A DNA stretch of 24,387 bases from an uncultured Bacilli bacterium (GCA_944342125.1 CALVMF010000006.1:1-24387); one strand, 5' to 3'; counted from the stretch's first letter, positions 7,205 through 15,382 are shown. Notes: generated by a model not told the origin, from the sequence alone. Program-made: numbers and translations.

Positions 7205-7927
7205 TCATTCTTTAATAGCACCAAATCGACGATCTCTACTTTCGTATTCTTTTAAACATTCAATTAACTTTTCTGGGGTAAAATCAGGCCAATAAGTATC
7301 AGTAAAAATAAATTCACTATAGGCAAGTTGATAAAGCAAGAAATTAGAAAGTCTTTTTTCTCCACTCGTTCTAATCATTAAATCTACTTCGGGTAAGCCA
7401 GAAGAATATAAATAGTTTTTAAAAGTATCGATGTTTAAATCTTCTTCTTTTATTTTTCCTTCTTTTATATCTTTAAAAGCCAGTTTTGCCGCGCGAACAA
7501 TTTCTTGCCTTCCACCATAATTTAAACAGATATTAAATACATAATCGTCAAAGTCTTTAGTTATTTCTATCGCATCTTTGATTGTTTTTTGAGTTTCTAA
7601 GGGAAGAGCTGAAATATCACCCATAACTTGTATACGGCATTTATTTAAAGTAAATTCTTTAATATTTTCATCAAAAAACTCTTTTAAATATTCAAAAAGC
7701 TTGCTTATTTCATCTTTTGGTCTGTTCCGATTTTCAGTTGAAAATGCATAAAGAGTACAAACTTTAATGTTTAACTCTCTTAAAGCACGCATAATATCGA
7801 TAATTCTAGAGCAGGCAACTTTATGACCATAAGTTCTTGGCATAAGTCTTTTTTTAGCCCATCTTCCATTTCCATCCATAATAAACGCGATATGATTAAT
7901 AGGTTTTTTTAATACAAATTTTTCCAT
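7205..7927 (-). CDS. uppS: Undecaprenyl diphosphate synthase (cis-prenyltransferase)
   Basis: UppS condenses farnesyl diphosphate with isopentenyl diphosphate units to make C55 undecaprenyl diphosphate, the lipid carrier for cell wall and surface glycans. At 240 residues it has the normal length. HIAFIMDGNGRWAKKR at residues 12-27 holds the catalytic Asp18 and the diphosphate-binding loop. STENRNRP, LNYGGRQEIV, and the C-terminal RTSGEKRLSNFL and RDRRFG motifs are all present. It starts 1 nt after the ispH stop; its ribosome binding site GAGGTATC lies within the end of ispH. It closes the dxs-ispH-uppS group. No cdsA or frr gene is adjacent, unlike in Bacillus. Presence of UppS implies that the cell uses a polyprenol carrier. 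Confidence 0.96.
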   Translation of the reverse strand: MEKFVLKKPINHIAFIMDGNGRWAKKRLMPRTYGHKVACSRIIDIMRALRELNIKVCTLYAFSTENRNRPKDEISKLFEYLKEFFDENIKEFTLNKCRIQVMGDISALPLETQKTIKDAIEITKDFDDYVFNICLNYGGRQEIVRAAKLAFKDIKEGKIKEEDLNIDTFKNYLYSSGLPEVDLMIRTSGEKRLSNFLLYQLAYSEFIFTDTYWPDFTPEKLIECLKEYESRDRRFGAIKE

Positions 7928-7928
7928 T

Positions 7929-8786
7929 TTAGATACCTCTTAAATATTCAAAAATTTCATCAATAATATATTTTGGGCAACTCGTTCCACTAAATAAAGC
8001 TACCTTTTTGTGTTGACTTAAATCAATAGTTTTGACTTCATCAAGATTTGATACTAAATAATTCTTTCTATTTTTGTTTTTGTTAGCGATATCGAAAAGT
8101 TTTGTGGTATTTGAACTATTTTTATCTCCGATAACAATGACCAAATCATAGTCATCACTTATTGAAGCAATATTTTCTTGGCGAATACGACTTTCATTGC
8201 AAATCTCATCAGTAAAAATTGCATTTGGAAAGTGCTCTTTTATATCTTTAAATATTCTCTTTAGCTCAAAAATTGAAAGAGTTGTTTGATTCATAACATA
8301 AACTTGCTCACTCTTAATTTGAGAATAATCAAATTTTGAATTTATGTCGTAAAGATAGACGTTTTTGCCTTTTGAAAGGCTAGCAAGTGTTTCAGGATGA
8401 CCTTCTTTCCCTACAAAAATGACGTCCCCATTTGCTTTAGAAATTCTATTAAGATTAATCTTTACAATCGGACAAGTTGAATCAAAATATTTCACTCCAT
8501 TCTTAATTAAAATTTCTTCGTAATTTTTATCATGCCCATGTGCACTGAAAATTACTATATCCCCCTTTTTAAAAGAATTTAACTTGACTTCTGCAGAGTT
8601 TTTTGAAAATTCCACGACATTAATCCCCTTTAAAGCAAGGTCATCCATTACGCTTTTATTGTGAATTAATTCCCCGAAAAGATAAATATTATTATAAGGA
8701 TATTCTTCTCTTATTTTATTAACAAGTTCGATTGCTCTTTTTACTCCAAAGCAAAAACTTATGGGCTCAAAAATTTTAACTTCCAT
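7929..8786 (-). CDS. ispH: 4-hydroxy-3-methylbut-2-enyl diphosphate reductase (MEP pathway)
   Basis: IspH is the last enzyme of the MEP pathway, an Fe-S protein that reduces HMBPP to IPP and DMAPP. The 285-residue protein has the three cluster cysteines Cys12 (FCFGVKRA), Cys105 (STCPIV) and Cys196 (DEICNES). It also has the substrate-contacting residues His42, His83 (SAHG), Glu132 (GHPET), Thr168 (NQTTLS), and a SSNT motif. The ATG overlaps the end of dxs by 11 nt, so the two are translationally coupled. Together with dxs it shows that the organism makes isoprenoids by the MEP route; the middle genes of the pathway are not in the window. Confidence 0.96.
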   Translation of the reverse strand: MEVKIFEPISFCFGVKRAIELVNKIREEYPYNNIYLFGELIHNKSVMDDLALKGINVVEFSKNSAEVKLNSFKKGDIVIFSAHGHDKNYEEILIKNGVKYFDSTCPIVKINLNRISKANGDVIFVGKEGHPETLASLSKGKNVYLYDINSKFDYSQIKSEQVYVMNQTTLSIFELKRIFKDIKEHFPNAIFTDEICNESRIRQENIASISDDYDLVIVIGDKNSSNTTKLFDIANKNKNRKNYLVSNLDEVKTIDLSQHKKVALFSGTSCPKYIIDEIFEYLRGI

Positions 8787-10530
8787 GAATAATCTTTTTA
8801 ATGTCCTGAATTAAACTATTTAAGTCTACATTAGTCCAAACTTCTTGCTCTTCAATTTTTCCTTTGGCTATAAACTCTAAAGGTATCGCTTTAGTAAATA
8901 TATTCCCCTTATATTTATAAGAATTTAAATTATATACAAGATTCGAGCAAAATCCAGTTTCAACGCCATATGGATCATAAATATAGATATTTTCATATTC
9001 TAAAAGTTTTTTAACCGATTCTTCTTCATATCCTTTTAAAAATAAGGCATTAAAAATAGCAATATCTTCATTCTTAAATTCATTTAAAAGATCTAATAAA
9101 TGAGGTCCCATCGAAACTAATGCTATTTTTTTGTTTTTAGATGATTTTATTTCTTCAAAATTGCGATTCGTTATGAGCGTATTATTTGTTTTTACATCTA
9201 AATCCTTATAAAAAGTTTTATAGCGAATAGCCATTGGATGCTGATATGATTTTGCATATGCAAATAAGCGCTCAGCATCATTTTTATCTTTTGGCATCGC
9301 TAAAACAAAATTTGGTATCGAATAGAAAAATCCATCATCATAAATACCTTGATGCGTTTCACCATCAGCGCCAATCAATCCACATCGATCGATTAAAAGA
9401 GTAGCATGTTTATTATTACGCGCAATATCGTGAATTATTTCATCGTAAGCTCTTTGTAGAAATGTCGAATACATAAATAAATATGTGTGATAGCCATTTA
9501 CACTAAAAGCGTTAGCAAAAATGGCTGCATGCTCTTCACTTATCCCAACATCAAAAGTGCGATCTTTAAATTCGCTAAATAGACTAGTTAATTTGGCTCC
9601 AACTGTTGTTGAAGGACAAATTGCAATCGTATTTTCATCTTTTTCCATATCCTCTTTCACTAAATCAGCAAAAACTTTTGAAAAAGAAATTGTTTTAGAA
9701 TCAGCTTCAAGTTTTGGCTTACCAGTTTCTTTATTAAATGGATTTACAAAGTGATATTCTCCACTATGGTCTTCTTCGGCGTATTTATACCCTTCGCCTT
9801 TACTGGTTTTAACGTGTAATACGATGCTTCTTTTACTTTTCTTAGCTTTATCAAACGCTCTTTCAAGTTGAGTAAAATTATCTCCATCAATTGGTCCTAA
9901 ATATTCAAAGTTAGCATCTTTAAATACTATTTTGACAAAAGGATTTTTTCTAATTCCTTTTAAAATCGCCGAAAGCCCGCCATTTGTAGGAGAAATCGAC
10001 ATCTCATTATCATTTAAAATGATTATAATTTTGGTATTTGCGATGACTAGATTATTGAGCGCTTCAAAACAAAGTCCATTTCCTAGTCCACCATCCCCAA
10101 TAAAAGCAATAACATTATAATCCGCATGTTTTAAGTCTCTTACTTTAGCAAAACCTAAAGCTGCACTTAAGCTTGTAGAAGAATGCCCAGCATCATAAAC
10201 ATCATACTTTGATTCGTTAATCTTTTGAAAACCATCGATTCCATCGGATTGTCTTAAGTTAGTTAAAGGCCTTCCTGTTAAAATCTTATAAGTATAGGAA
10301 TTATGACCAATATCAAAAATAATCTTATCTTTATCAAAATCAAAAGAACGAAATAATGAAATTGTTAAATTAGTTATGCCGAGGTTACTAGATAAATGCC
10401 CTCCATACTCTGAGCATTTATCAATAATTAAATTCTTTATATCTTCAGATAATTCATAAAGCTCTTTTTTATTTAATTTAGGAATAATATGAAAGTCAAA
10501 ATTTTCATCAAGTTTATATTTCTTTTCCAT
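8776..10530 (-). CDS. dxs: 1-deoxy-D-xylulose-5-phosphate synthase
   Basis: DXS is a thiamine-diphosphate enzyme that condenses pyruvate and glyceraldehyde-3-phosphate, the entry step of the MEP pathway and a source for thiamine and pyridoxal in some bacteria. GGHLSSNLG, DIGHNSYTYKILTGR, the TPP/Mg motif GDGGLGNG followed by ALNN, and ISEEHAA, RCGLIGADGETHQG are all typical. At 584 residues it is slightly shorter than common DXS (about 620). The frame is open to a TTG at 10548, but the ATG at 10530 (MEKKYKLDENF) was chosen because TATAAT at 10538-10543 lies exactly 7 nt upstream and would overlap the longer start. There is no Shine-Dalgarno, so the mRNA is probably leaderless. It overlaps ispH by 11 nt. 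Confidence 0.96.
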   Translation of the reverse strand: MEKKYKLDENFDFHIIPKLNKKELYELSEDIKNLIIDKCSEYGGHLSSNLGITNLTISLFRSFDFDKDKIIFDIGHNSYTYKILTGRPLTNLRQSDGIDGFQKINESKYDVYDAGHSSTSLSAALGFAKVRDLKHADYNVIAFIGDGGLGNGLCFEALNNLVIANTKIIIILNDNEMSISPTNGGLSAILKGIRKNPFVKIVFKDANFEYLGPIDGDNFTQLERAFDKAKKSKRSIVLHVKTSKGEGYKYAEEDHSGEYHFVNPFNKETGKPKLEADSKTISFSKVFADLVKEDMEKDENTIAICPSTTVGAKLTSLFSEFKDRTFDVGISEEHAAIFANAFSVNGYHTYLFMYSTFLQRAYDEIIHDIARNNKHATLLIDRCGLIGADGETHQGIYDDGFFYSIPNFVLAMPKDKNDAERLFAYAKSYQHPMAIRYKTFYKDLDVKTNNTLITNRNFEEIKSSKNKKIALVSMGPHLLDLLNEFKNEDIAIFNALFLKGYEEESVKKLLEYENIYIYDPYGVETGFCSNLVYNLNSYKYKGNIFTKAIPLEFIAKGKIEEQEVWTNVDLNSLIQDIKKIIHGS

Positions 10531-10537
10531 ATATAAA

Positions 10538-10543
10538 ATTATA
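10538..10543 (-). promoter_or_regulatory. -10 box of dxs-ispH-uppS, probably leaderless
   Basis: TATAAT on the minus strand ends 7 nt before the dxs ATG at 10530. No good -35 hexamer is visible at 16-18 nt. Confidence 0.5.
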
Positions 10544-10646
10544 GACAATGAAAGTTAAATATTCCATTTTTATTTAGGGAAAATTTTCCAACAATTTGAA
10601 AAATAAACTTTTATTTATTTAAAAAACTCCGCAAAAGTTATGTATT

Positions 10647-10671
10647 TTAAAAGACGTCTTCTCGACGCCTT
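10647..10671 (-). terminator. Rho-independent terminator of the EF-G paralog gene
   Basis: An 8-bp stem (AAGGCGTC with GACGTCTT, one G-U pair, 5-nt loop) is followed by TTTTAAAATA on the minus strand. It lies just past the stop codon at 10677. Confidence 0.7.
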
Positions 10672-10676
10672 AATAG

Positions 10677-12737
10677 CTATTTATTGTTTAATAAAGAATT
10701 TTCTTTTATGACTTTATCTCTTAATTGATGTGGTACTTCTTCATATGAATTAAATGCTCTATTAAAGTAGCCACTACCTTGAGTTAAAACTTTTAGCTTT
10801 GTTACATAATCTAAAGTCTCAGCTTCAGGTAATAAGACTTCAATCATCGTCGTCTCGTTTTCTTTATCAACAATATTTTGAATTCTTCCTCTACGAGAAT
10901 TTAAATCATTCATAACATCGCCTAAATACTTATTGTCAATATAAATATTTACAGTAAGAATTGGCTCTAATATTGTTGGATTTGCTTTCATATAAGCATC
11001 TTTAAAAGCAAGAATTGATGCCATTTTGAAGGCAAGTTCGTTTGAATCAACAGGGTGATATTTACCATCTAAAAGGGTTGCTTTACAGTTGATGACTGGG
11101 AAGCCAGCAAGTAAACCTTCATTTAATGCTTCGTAAAAGCCTTTTTCAATTGAAGGGAAATAATTCTTAGGGACTGCGCCACCAAAAATTTCTTCAGCAA
11201 ATTCGATCTTATCGCTTGGCTCAAACTTCATTTCAACAACACCATAAAAGCCACTGCCACCACTTTGCTTGATATATCGACCATTTCCTGTCGCTTCTTT
11301 AGTAATAGTTTCTCGATAGCAAACTTTTGGTTCTTCAGTTTTAACATCGATTCCATAAGTAGATTTTATTTTTGAAAGAACGAAGTTAATATGAGTTTCA
11401 CTTAAACCACCAAGTAATAATTGTTTAGTTTCAGTATTTCTTTTAACTTCAATAGTCTTATCTTCTTTGATGACTTTGCTTAATGCGGATGAGAGCTTAT
11501 CATCATCTTTTTTGTCGCTTGTAACGAGAGCTTTATAAAATACTGCCGTTGGGAAACTTATTTCTTTATATTTAATGTGATTGTCTTTATCACATAAAGT
11601 AAATGAAGTTTCTAGATCAGGAGTTTTAGTTATGGCGCAGATATCACCAGCTTGAACCGAATCAACTGCCGTTAAATTGTTGCCACAAATCGTATTTAAA
11701 GAAGCGATTTTTACAGTTTTATTGATATTTGGAACATAAACTTCTTGTCCTGCTGTCAAGACTCCACTATCTACCTTAACAAAATTAATTTGCCCAAGAT
11801 ATTGGTCGATTAAAGTCTTAAAAACATAAGCACTAAATGGTTCGCTTGATTCGGTTTTTCTACTTACTTCTTTTCCGCTATCATCTAAACCAACATAAGG
11901 TTTTAAATCATTTGGGGCAGGCAAATAATTTATAAGCATTGTAATCAAAGTATTAATGCCAATATTATTTAAAGCGCTACCAAAAATTATTGGATAAATT
12001 TCAGCATTTAAAACGCCTTTTCTTAAACCTTCATGAATTTCTTTATTAGTTAAAGCTTCACCTGAGAAAAATTTATCTAAAAGTTTATCATCAGTTAAAG
12101 CAACTGCTTCACAAATTCTATTATATAATTCAAAAACTTTAGGTTTTTTATCTTCGTAAATTACATCATCAACGCATTCTTTTCCATTATACTTTCTGCC
12201 TTTTAATTCGACACAATTAATAAAGCCATCAAAAGAATCAGCGTGACCTAAAGGTAAGGTGAAAGGGATACACATTTTTCCAAATGTTTTATTAATTTGG
12301 TCAAGTATTTCTTCATAGTTTGGAAATCCTTTATCCATCTTATTAACATAAATTAAAAATGGTATGCCTCTTCTTCTTAATAACTTAAAGGCTTTAATTG
12401 TTCCAACTTGAATTCCGCTCGAAGCATCAATCATTAAAATTGCGCCTTTAATTGAATGAGTTACAGCAATTTCTTCACCCACAAAGTCGTCATTTCCTGG
12501 AACATCTAATAAATTTATTTTGTAATCATTATAAAAAAGTGGAACGACTGAGGTTGAAATTGAAGAAAGTCTTTTCTTCTCTTCTTTTTGATAATCGCTA
12601 ATTGTATTACCTTTTTCAATCGCTCCTTTTTCGGTTTTATTTACAGCTGAATAAAGTGACTCCACCAAGGATGTTTTTCCACTACCTTGGTGGCCGAATA
12701 AAGCCACATTCCTAATATTTTTTGCTTCATAGATCAT
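10677..12737 (-). CDS. fusA2: EF-G paralog (FusA2 / EF-G2 type translational GTPase)
   Basis: This 686-residue translational GTPase has the full EF-G domain layout: G domain, domain II, domain III, domain IV and a C-terminal EFG_C domain with GRIQNI. G motifs are GHQGSGKT (15-22), SISTS (59-63), DVPG (78-81), NKMD (132-135) and GSA. It resembles the EF-G2/FusA2 branch and not canonical EF-G: it has an NTISDYQKEEKKR switch I, and the catalytic His of DTPGH is replaced by Asn82. It stands alone, away from rpsL/rpsG/tuf, as expected of a paralog. AGGAGG 11 nt before the ATG is the ribosome binding site. A cre-like palindrome sits in the leader. A role in translation under particular growth conditions is inferred; a tetracycline-protection role is less likely, given the domain signatures. 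Confidence 0.88.
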   Translation of the reverse strand: MIYEAKNIRNVALFGHQGSGKTSLVESLYSAVNKTEKGAIEKGNTISDYQKEEKKRLSSISTSVVPLFYNDYKINLLDVPGNDDFVGEEIAVTHSIKGAILMIDASSGIQVGTIKAFKLLRRRGIPFLIYVNKMDKGFPNYEEILDQINKTFGKMCIPFTLPLGHADSFDGFINCVELKGRKYNGKECVDDVIYEDKKPKVFELYNRICEAVALTDDKLLDKFFSGEALTNKEIHEGLRKGVLNAEIYPIIFGSALNNIGINTLITMLINYLPAPNDLKPYVGLDDSGKEVSRKTESSEPFSAYVFKTLIDQYLGQINFVKVDSGVLTAGQEVYVPNINKTVKIASLNTICGNNLTAVDSVQAGDICAITKTPDLETSFTLCDKDNHIKYKEISFPTAVFYKALVTSDKKDDDKLSSALSKVIKEDKTIEVKRNTETKQLLLGGLSETHINFVLSKIKSTYGIDVKTEEPKVCYRETITKEATGNGRYIKQSGGSGFYGVVEMKFEPSDKIEFAEEIFGGAVPKNYFPSIEKGFYEALNEGLLAGFPVINCKATLLDGKYHPVDSNELAFKMASILAFKDAYMKANPTILEPILTVNIYIDNKYLGDVMNDLNSRRGRIQNIVDKENETTMIEVLLPEAETLDYVTKLKVLTQGSGYFNRAFNSYEEVPHQLRDKVIKENSLLNNK

Positions 12738-12755
12738 AGCAAATTATTCCTCCTA

Positions 12756-12769
12756 TGTAAGCGCTTACA
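12756..12769. promoter_or_regulatory. cre-like operator (CcpA/LacI-family palindrome)
   Basis: TGTAAGCGCTTACA is a perfect 14-bp palindrome that matches the CcpA catabolite-responsive element consensus (TGWAARCGYTWWCW) with a central CG. It lies between the likely -10 region and the ribosome binding site of the EF-G paralog, a position at which binding would block transcription. Confidence 0.7.
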
Positions 12770-12785
12770 CTTATATAAATAATGT

Positions 12786-12813
12786 AATATAAAACAAGAA
12801 AAATATAAAGCAA
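12786..12813 (-). promoter_or_regulatory. Candidate promoter of the EF-G paralog
   Basis: On the minus strand TTGCTT (12808-12813), a 16-nt spacer and TATATT (12786-12791). It would put the start site near 12779 and the cre-like site at about +10 to +23. The region is very AT-rich, so other boxes are possible. Confidence 0.35.
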
Positions 12814-12850
12814 AATATAATAGAATTTAGCTATTTTTATAAAAATACCT

Positions 12851-12869
12851 AACTTTTACATAAAAAGTT
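12851..12869 (-). terminator. Possible AT-rich terminator after the 509-residue gene
   Basis: AACTTTT and AAAAGTT form a perfect 7-bp stem around a 5-nt loop about 70 nt past the stop at 12940, followed by AGGTATTTTT on the minus strand. The stem is weak. Confidence 0.3.
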
Positions 12870-12939
12870 TAACTATAGATTTACAATTCGTTTAGGCAAT
12901 ATTTAAATAAAATAAGTTGAGATTTGCGGGAAAAATCAA

Positions 12940-14469
12940 TTAATCAAAGTACTTTTCAACGTTTTCTGGAATAACAAATTGTGTAGATGCTTCTTGTTGT
13001 TCACATTCCTTTTTATCATTTACTTCTTTATAAAGGAAACTTTCTATTTTATCAAAGCATTTATTAAATTCTTCTTCTAATTTTTTCGCTTCCTGATCCG
13101 TTAATTTAGCATAACTGAAAAATTGATTACCGAAGACATAATTAAGAGATGATTTTAAATACTCAAAGGTGAACTCTAAAATAAATCTAGCATCATATAG
13201 ATAATCATTTTCTTTTCTAAATAATAAAAAACCATCACAATGAGACAAAACTACGCTTTCTAAATAAACTTTTTTTAATCTCTCTGCTTTTGAAGGGAAA
13301 CTATCTTGTGCAAATTCTTCTATTGAATTTAAAAAAGATTGTGGTTTTAAATTTAATACAAAACTTGGGTTGCTTTTGATAGCTATTTTAAAATCTTGAA
13401 ATGAAATATTTATTTTAGGCTTAATCAACTTAGTATAAACTTTCATAATTTCTTCATCGTTGTTCAAACTTTTTAAGTCTTCAAAGTATTTTTTGGGTAC
13501 AAAATCCATTAATACTACTTCTGAACACAAGCCATAAGCATCAAACATCTCTTTTGCTTCGCTTGGCTTATATTTAAATATTTTATCTTGGGCTGAAATT
13601 TTTTCGATAAATGGCTTGAATGAAGAAACGATTCCTCTATATAAACCTAGTTTACTAAGAAAGACACATAAATAAAGATAGTCATATATCTCAATTAAAT
13701 TAAAGTAAAGGTATCTCAATAACTCGCTTTTTGAAACTTTAATCATAGTTTTAAACGCTTCGACACTTTCTAAAAAACCACTATCCTCTTTTGTGAATTC
13801 TTCATAGCGTTTTTTTAGATTCATTTTGTGAAGTTGCTTGGCATCTTTCATGGCTTGACGAAATGTATGTGGAATTAAATCTATAATTATATCCGTGTAT
13901 AAATCATCTATAGGTCTAAAATCCCAGTTGCTATTTGCTGGGTGACTTTGATGAGCTCTTAAACTTAAATAATCATAGATTGAAGCATCATAAAAACCTT
14001 CTTTTTTTAGACATTCCTCAACAAAGTTATGATAAGTGAATTCGTTAGAATAAATTCCATGAAGAAATAAAAACTTATTTCCTTTTAAAGCCGAGTTAAC
14101 CTTTACTTTTTTTAACTTTAAAGCTTGGATTATTTTTTGAGCTTCTTTTGATCCGACATTTCTATTTTGAGATTGAATTTTAAAAATCTGAAAATTGATT
14201 TTTTCAAATTCATTATTTTGAAATGGTCTATAATAAGCAATGCATTCTAAAGTTCTTCTTAAAAAAAGTAAACTTATACTATCATCATACCATCCAACAT
14301 ATTTAAATAAATAAAACATGGAAAGAGAATAAGCGAACTCATAAAAAATACTTCTAACATAAAAAGCCTCGTAACTAAGGTCAGTATTTTTCATCAAATC
14401 TTCGCAATTTTCAAGTATTTTTAAAGTTTTGCGAAATTGTTGATTATATTTGTCCTTATTCTTTTCCAT
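12940..14469 (-). CDS. Uncharacterised helical protein with internal duplication, DUF5677/HEPN-like pattern
   Basis: I do not recognise this 509-residue protein with confidence. It is almost entirely alpha-helical, soluble and without a signal peptide. Residues about 40-205 and 250-440 look like two copies of one domain: FKYVGWYDDSISLLFL aligns with LSKLGLYRGIVSSFKP, SKEAQKIIQALKLKKVKVN with DEEIMKVYTKLIKPKINIS, and HQSHPANSNWDF...DDLYTDIII with LSHCDGFLLFRKENDYLYDARFI. Copy 1 has RRTLE (71-75) and AHQSHP (172-177), a pattern like that of DUF5677-type proteins. Copy 2 has lost the arginines. The C-terminus is acidic. It starts 10 nt after the GNAT gene and is probably cotranscribed; the ribosome binding site is poor. 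Function is unknown; sensing or abortive-type roles would be speculation. Confidence 0.8.
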   Translation of the reverse strand: MEKNKDKYNQQFRKTLKILENCEDLMKNTDLSYEAFYVRSIFYEFAYSLSMFYLFKYVGWYDDSISLLFLRRTLECIAYYRPFQNNEFEKINFQIFKIQSQNRNVGSKEAQKIIQALKLKKVKVNSALKGNKFLFLHGIYSNEFTYHNFVEECLKKEGFYDASIYDYLSLRAHQSHPANSNWDFRPIDDLYTDIIIDLIPHTFRQAMKDAKQLHKMNLKKRYEEFTKEDSGFLESVEAFKTMIKVSKSELLRYLYFNLIEIYDYLYLCVFLSKLGLYRGIVSSFKPFIEKISAQDKIFKYKPSEAKEMFDAYGLCSEVVLMDFVPKKYFEDLKSLNNDEEIMKVYTKLIKPKINISFQDFKIAIKSNPSFVLNLKPQSFLNSIEEFAQDSFPSKAERLKKVYLESVVLSHCDGFLLFRKENDYLYDARFILEFTFEYLKSSLNYVFGNQFFSYAKLTDQEAKKLEEEFNKCFDKIESFLYKEVNDKKECEQQEASTQFVIPENVEKYFD

Positions 14470-14479
14470 AACACTTTCA

Positions 14480-14965
14480 CTATAAAGAAATGGAGTAAGT
14501 TATAAAATCTCCATAAGGATATTCTCTTCGATTTTCAAATTTAAAGCCAAGTTTTTGATACATTTTGATGGCTTTTTCATTAATTGGATGGACCATTATC
14601 CCACATCCTTTTATCCCTTTAGCCTTTATCTCTTCAAGCATCGAAGAAATTAAAAAAGTCGCAATATGTTGATTAGTATAACCAGTTTTAACCATTAATC
14701 TAGAAAAACAATAAAAGGAGGAATCGTTAAAAGTATTTTCATCAAACTCTTCTAAAATTGGAGAAAGTGTAGCGTAAGCAACAATTTCATCATCTATAAT
14801 AATGACTCTTCCTCTATCAGCACAAATATCTTCTTCTAATAGTTGGTCGCTAGGATATTCTTCATTCCAAATAGATAATCCTTCATTATCAAGTCGTTTT
14901 ATTACTTCTTTTTTTAATATACAGCATTCTTTTATATCGGATTTTTCTGCGTGTCTATAAATCAT
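14480..14965 (-). CDS. GNAT family N-acetyltransferase
   Basis: A GNAT-fold acetyltransferase of 161 residues that uses acetyl-CoA; its substrate is unknown. The N-terminus YRHAEKSDIKECCILKK is the usual first strand and helix. FYCFSRLMVKTGYTNQHIATFLI holds the core strand and the acetyl-CoA-binding region, where the family R/Q-x-x-G-x-G/A loop is replaced by GYTNQHIA. INEKAIKMYQKLGFKFENR is the classic C-terminal motif (NxxAxxxYxKxGF). The frame is open to a TTG at 14971, but CGGAG lies 7 nt before the ATG at 14965, so that ATG was chosen. It precedes the 509-residue gene by 10 nt and follows the tRNA terminator. Confidence 0.88.
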   Translation of the reverse strand: MIYRHAEKSDIKECCILKKEVIKRLDNEGLSIWNEEYPSDQLLEEDICADRGRVIIIDDEIVAYATLSPILEEFDENTFNDSSFYCFSRLMVKTGYTNQHIATFLISSMLEEIKAKGIKGCGIMVHPINEKAIKMYQKLGFKFENRREYPYGDFITYSISL

Positions 14966-15055
14966 TTTCAAACTCCGATATAAATTTTACACTAAATTCA
15001 TAATTTCAAGAATATATTTGAAAATGTTACTAAGCGGATTCTTATGGATAACGTT

Positions 15056-15081
15056 TGCATTCATTGGTTCAAATCCCGTAT
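15056..15081 (+). repeat. Inverted partial copy of the tRNA-Glu T-arm region
   Basis: These 26 bases match the variable-loop/T-arm/acceptor part of tRNA-Glu at 15150-15175 (opposite strand) at 24 of 26 positions. No matching 5' tRNA half can be folded upstream, so it is a fragment and not a gene. It lies just beyond the tRNA terminator. Confidence 0.75.
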
Positions 15082-15089
15082 TTTAGGAT

Positions 15090-15126
15090 AAAAAAAATCC
15101 TGAAACTACACACTAGTAAGTTCAGG
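15090..15126 (-). terminator. Terminator of the tRNA-Asn/tRNA-Glu unit
   Basis: On the minus strand CCTGAA pairs with TTCAGG around a 16-nt loop and is followed by ATTTTTTTT. It begins 15 nt after the CCA end of tRNA-Glu. Confidence 0.65.
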
Positions 15127-15140
15127 ACATTTAATCAATC

Positions 15141-15217
15141 TGGTGACCTATACGGGATTCGAACCCATGAATGCATGCGTGAAAGGCATGTGAGTTAAGC
15201 CACTTCTCCAATAGGCC
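15141..15217 (-). tRNA. tRNA-Glu (anticodon TTC), CCA encoded
   Basis: The cloverleaf is complete: acceptor GGCCTAT/ATAGGTC, anticodon stem CATGC/GCATG with loop CTTTCAC (anticodon TTC, Glu), T-arm with TTCGAAT loop, discriminator A and encoded CCA. It lies 8 nt after tRNA-Asn on the same transcript. Confidence 0.95.
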
Positions 15218-15225
15218 ATTTTGCG

Positions 15226-15300
15226 TGGCGCTGACTATAGGACTCGAACCTACAACCGATCGGTTAACAGCCGATTGCTCTACCATTGAGCTAAGTCAGC
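15226..15300 (-). tRNA. tRNA-Asn (anticodon GTT), CCA encoded
   Basis: Acceptor GCTGACT/AGTCAGC, D-stem GCTC/GAGC, anticodon stem ATCGG/CCGAT with loop CTGTTAA (anticodon GTT, Asn), T-arm GTAGG/CCTAT, discriminator G and encoded CCA. Confidence 0.96.
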
Positions 15301-15317
15301 ACAACTGACGCTCAATA

Positions 15318-15347
15318 ATAGTATCACAAACCAAAAAATTAATGCAA
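15318..15347 (-). promoter_or_regulatory. Promoter of the tRNA unit
   Basis: On the minus strand TTGCAT (15342-15347), an 18-nt spacer and TACTAT (15318-15323) preceded by TGA, an extended -10. It lies 18 nt before the tRNA-Asn 5' end. Confidence 0.5.
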
Positions 15348-15382
15348 TAGTATTTTTTTAGTTTTTTAAAAAACTTTTTAAA

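Noticed and set aside
9521..10120. Two plus-strand open frames inside dxs
   Set aside because: They are shadows of the conserved dxs reading frame.
10578..10589. Palindrome GGAAAATTTTCC upstream of dxs
   Set aside because: It is a short AT-rich palindrome with no matching partner in the window; no regulator can be named.
15010..15087. A full plus-strand tRNA gene containing the T-arm-like fragment
   Set aside because: No 7-bp acceptor partner, D-arm or anticodon stem could be folded upstream, and the T-stem has a mismatch.
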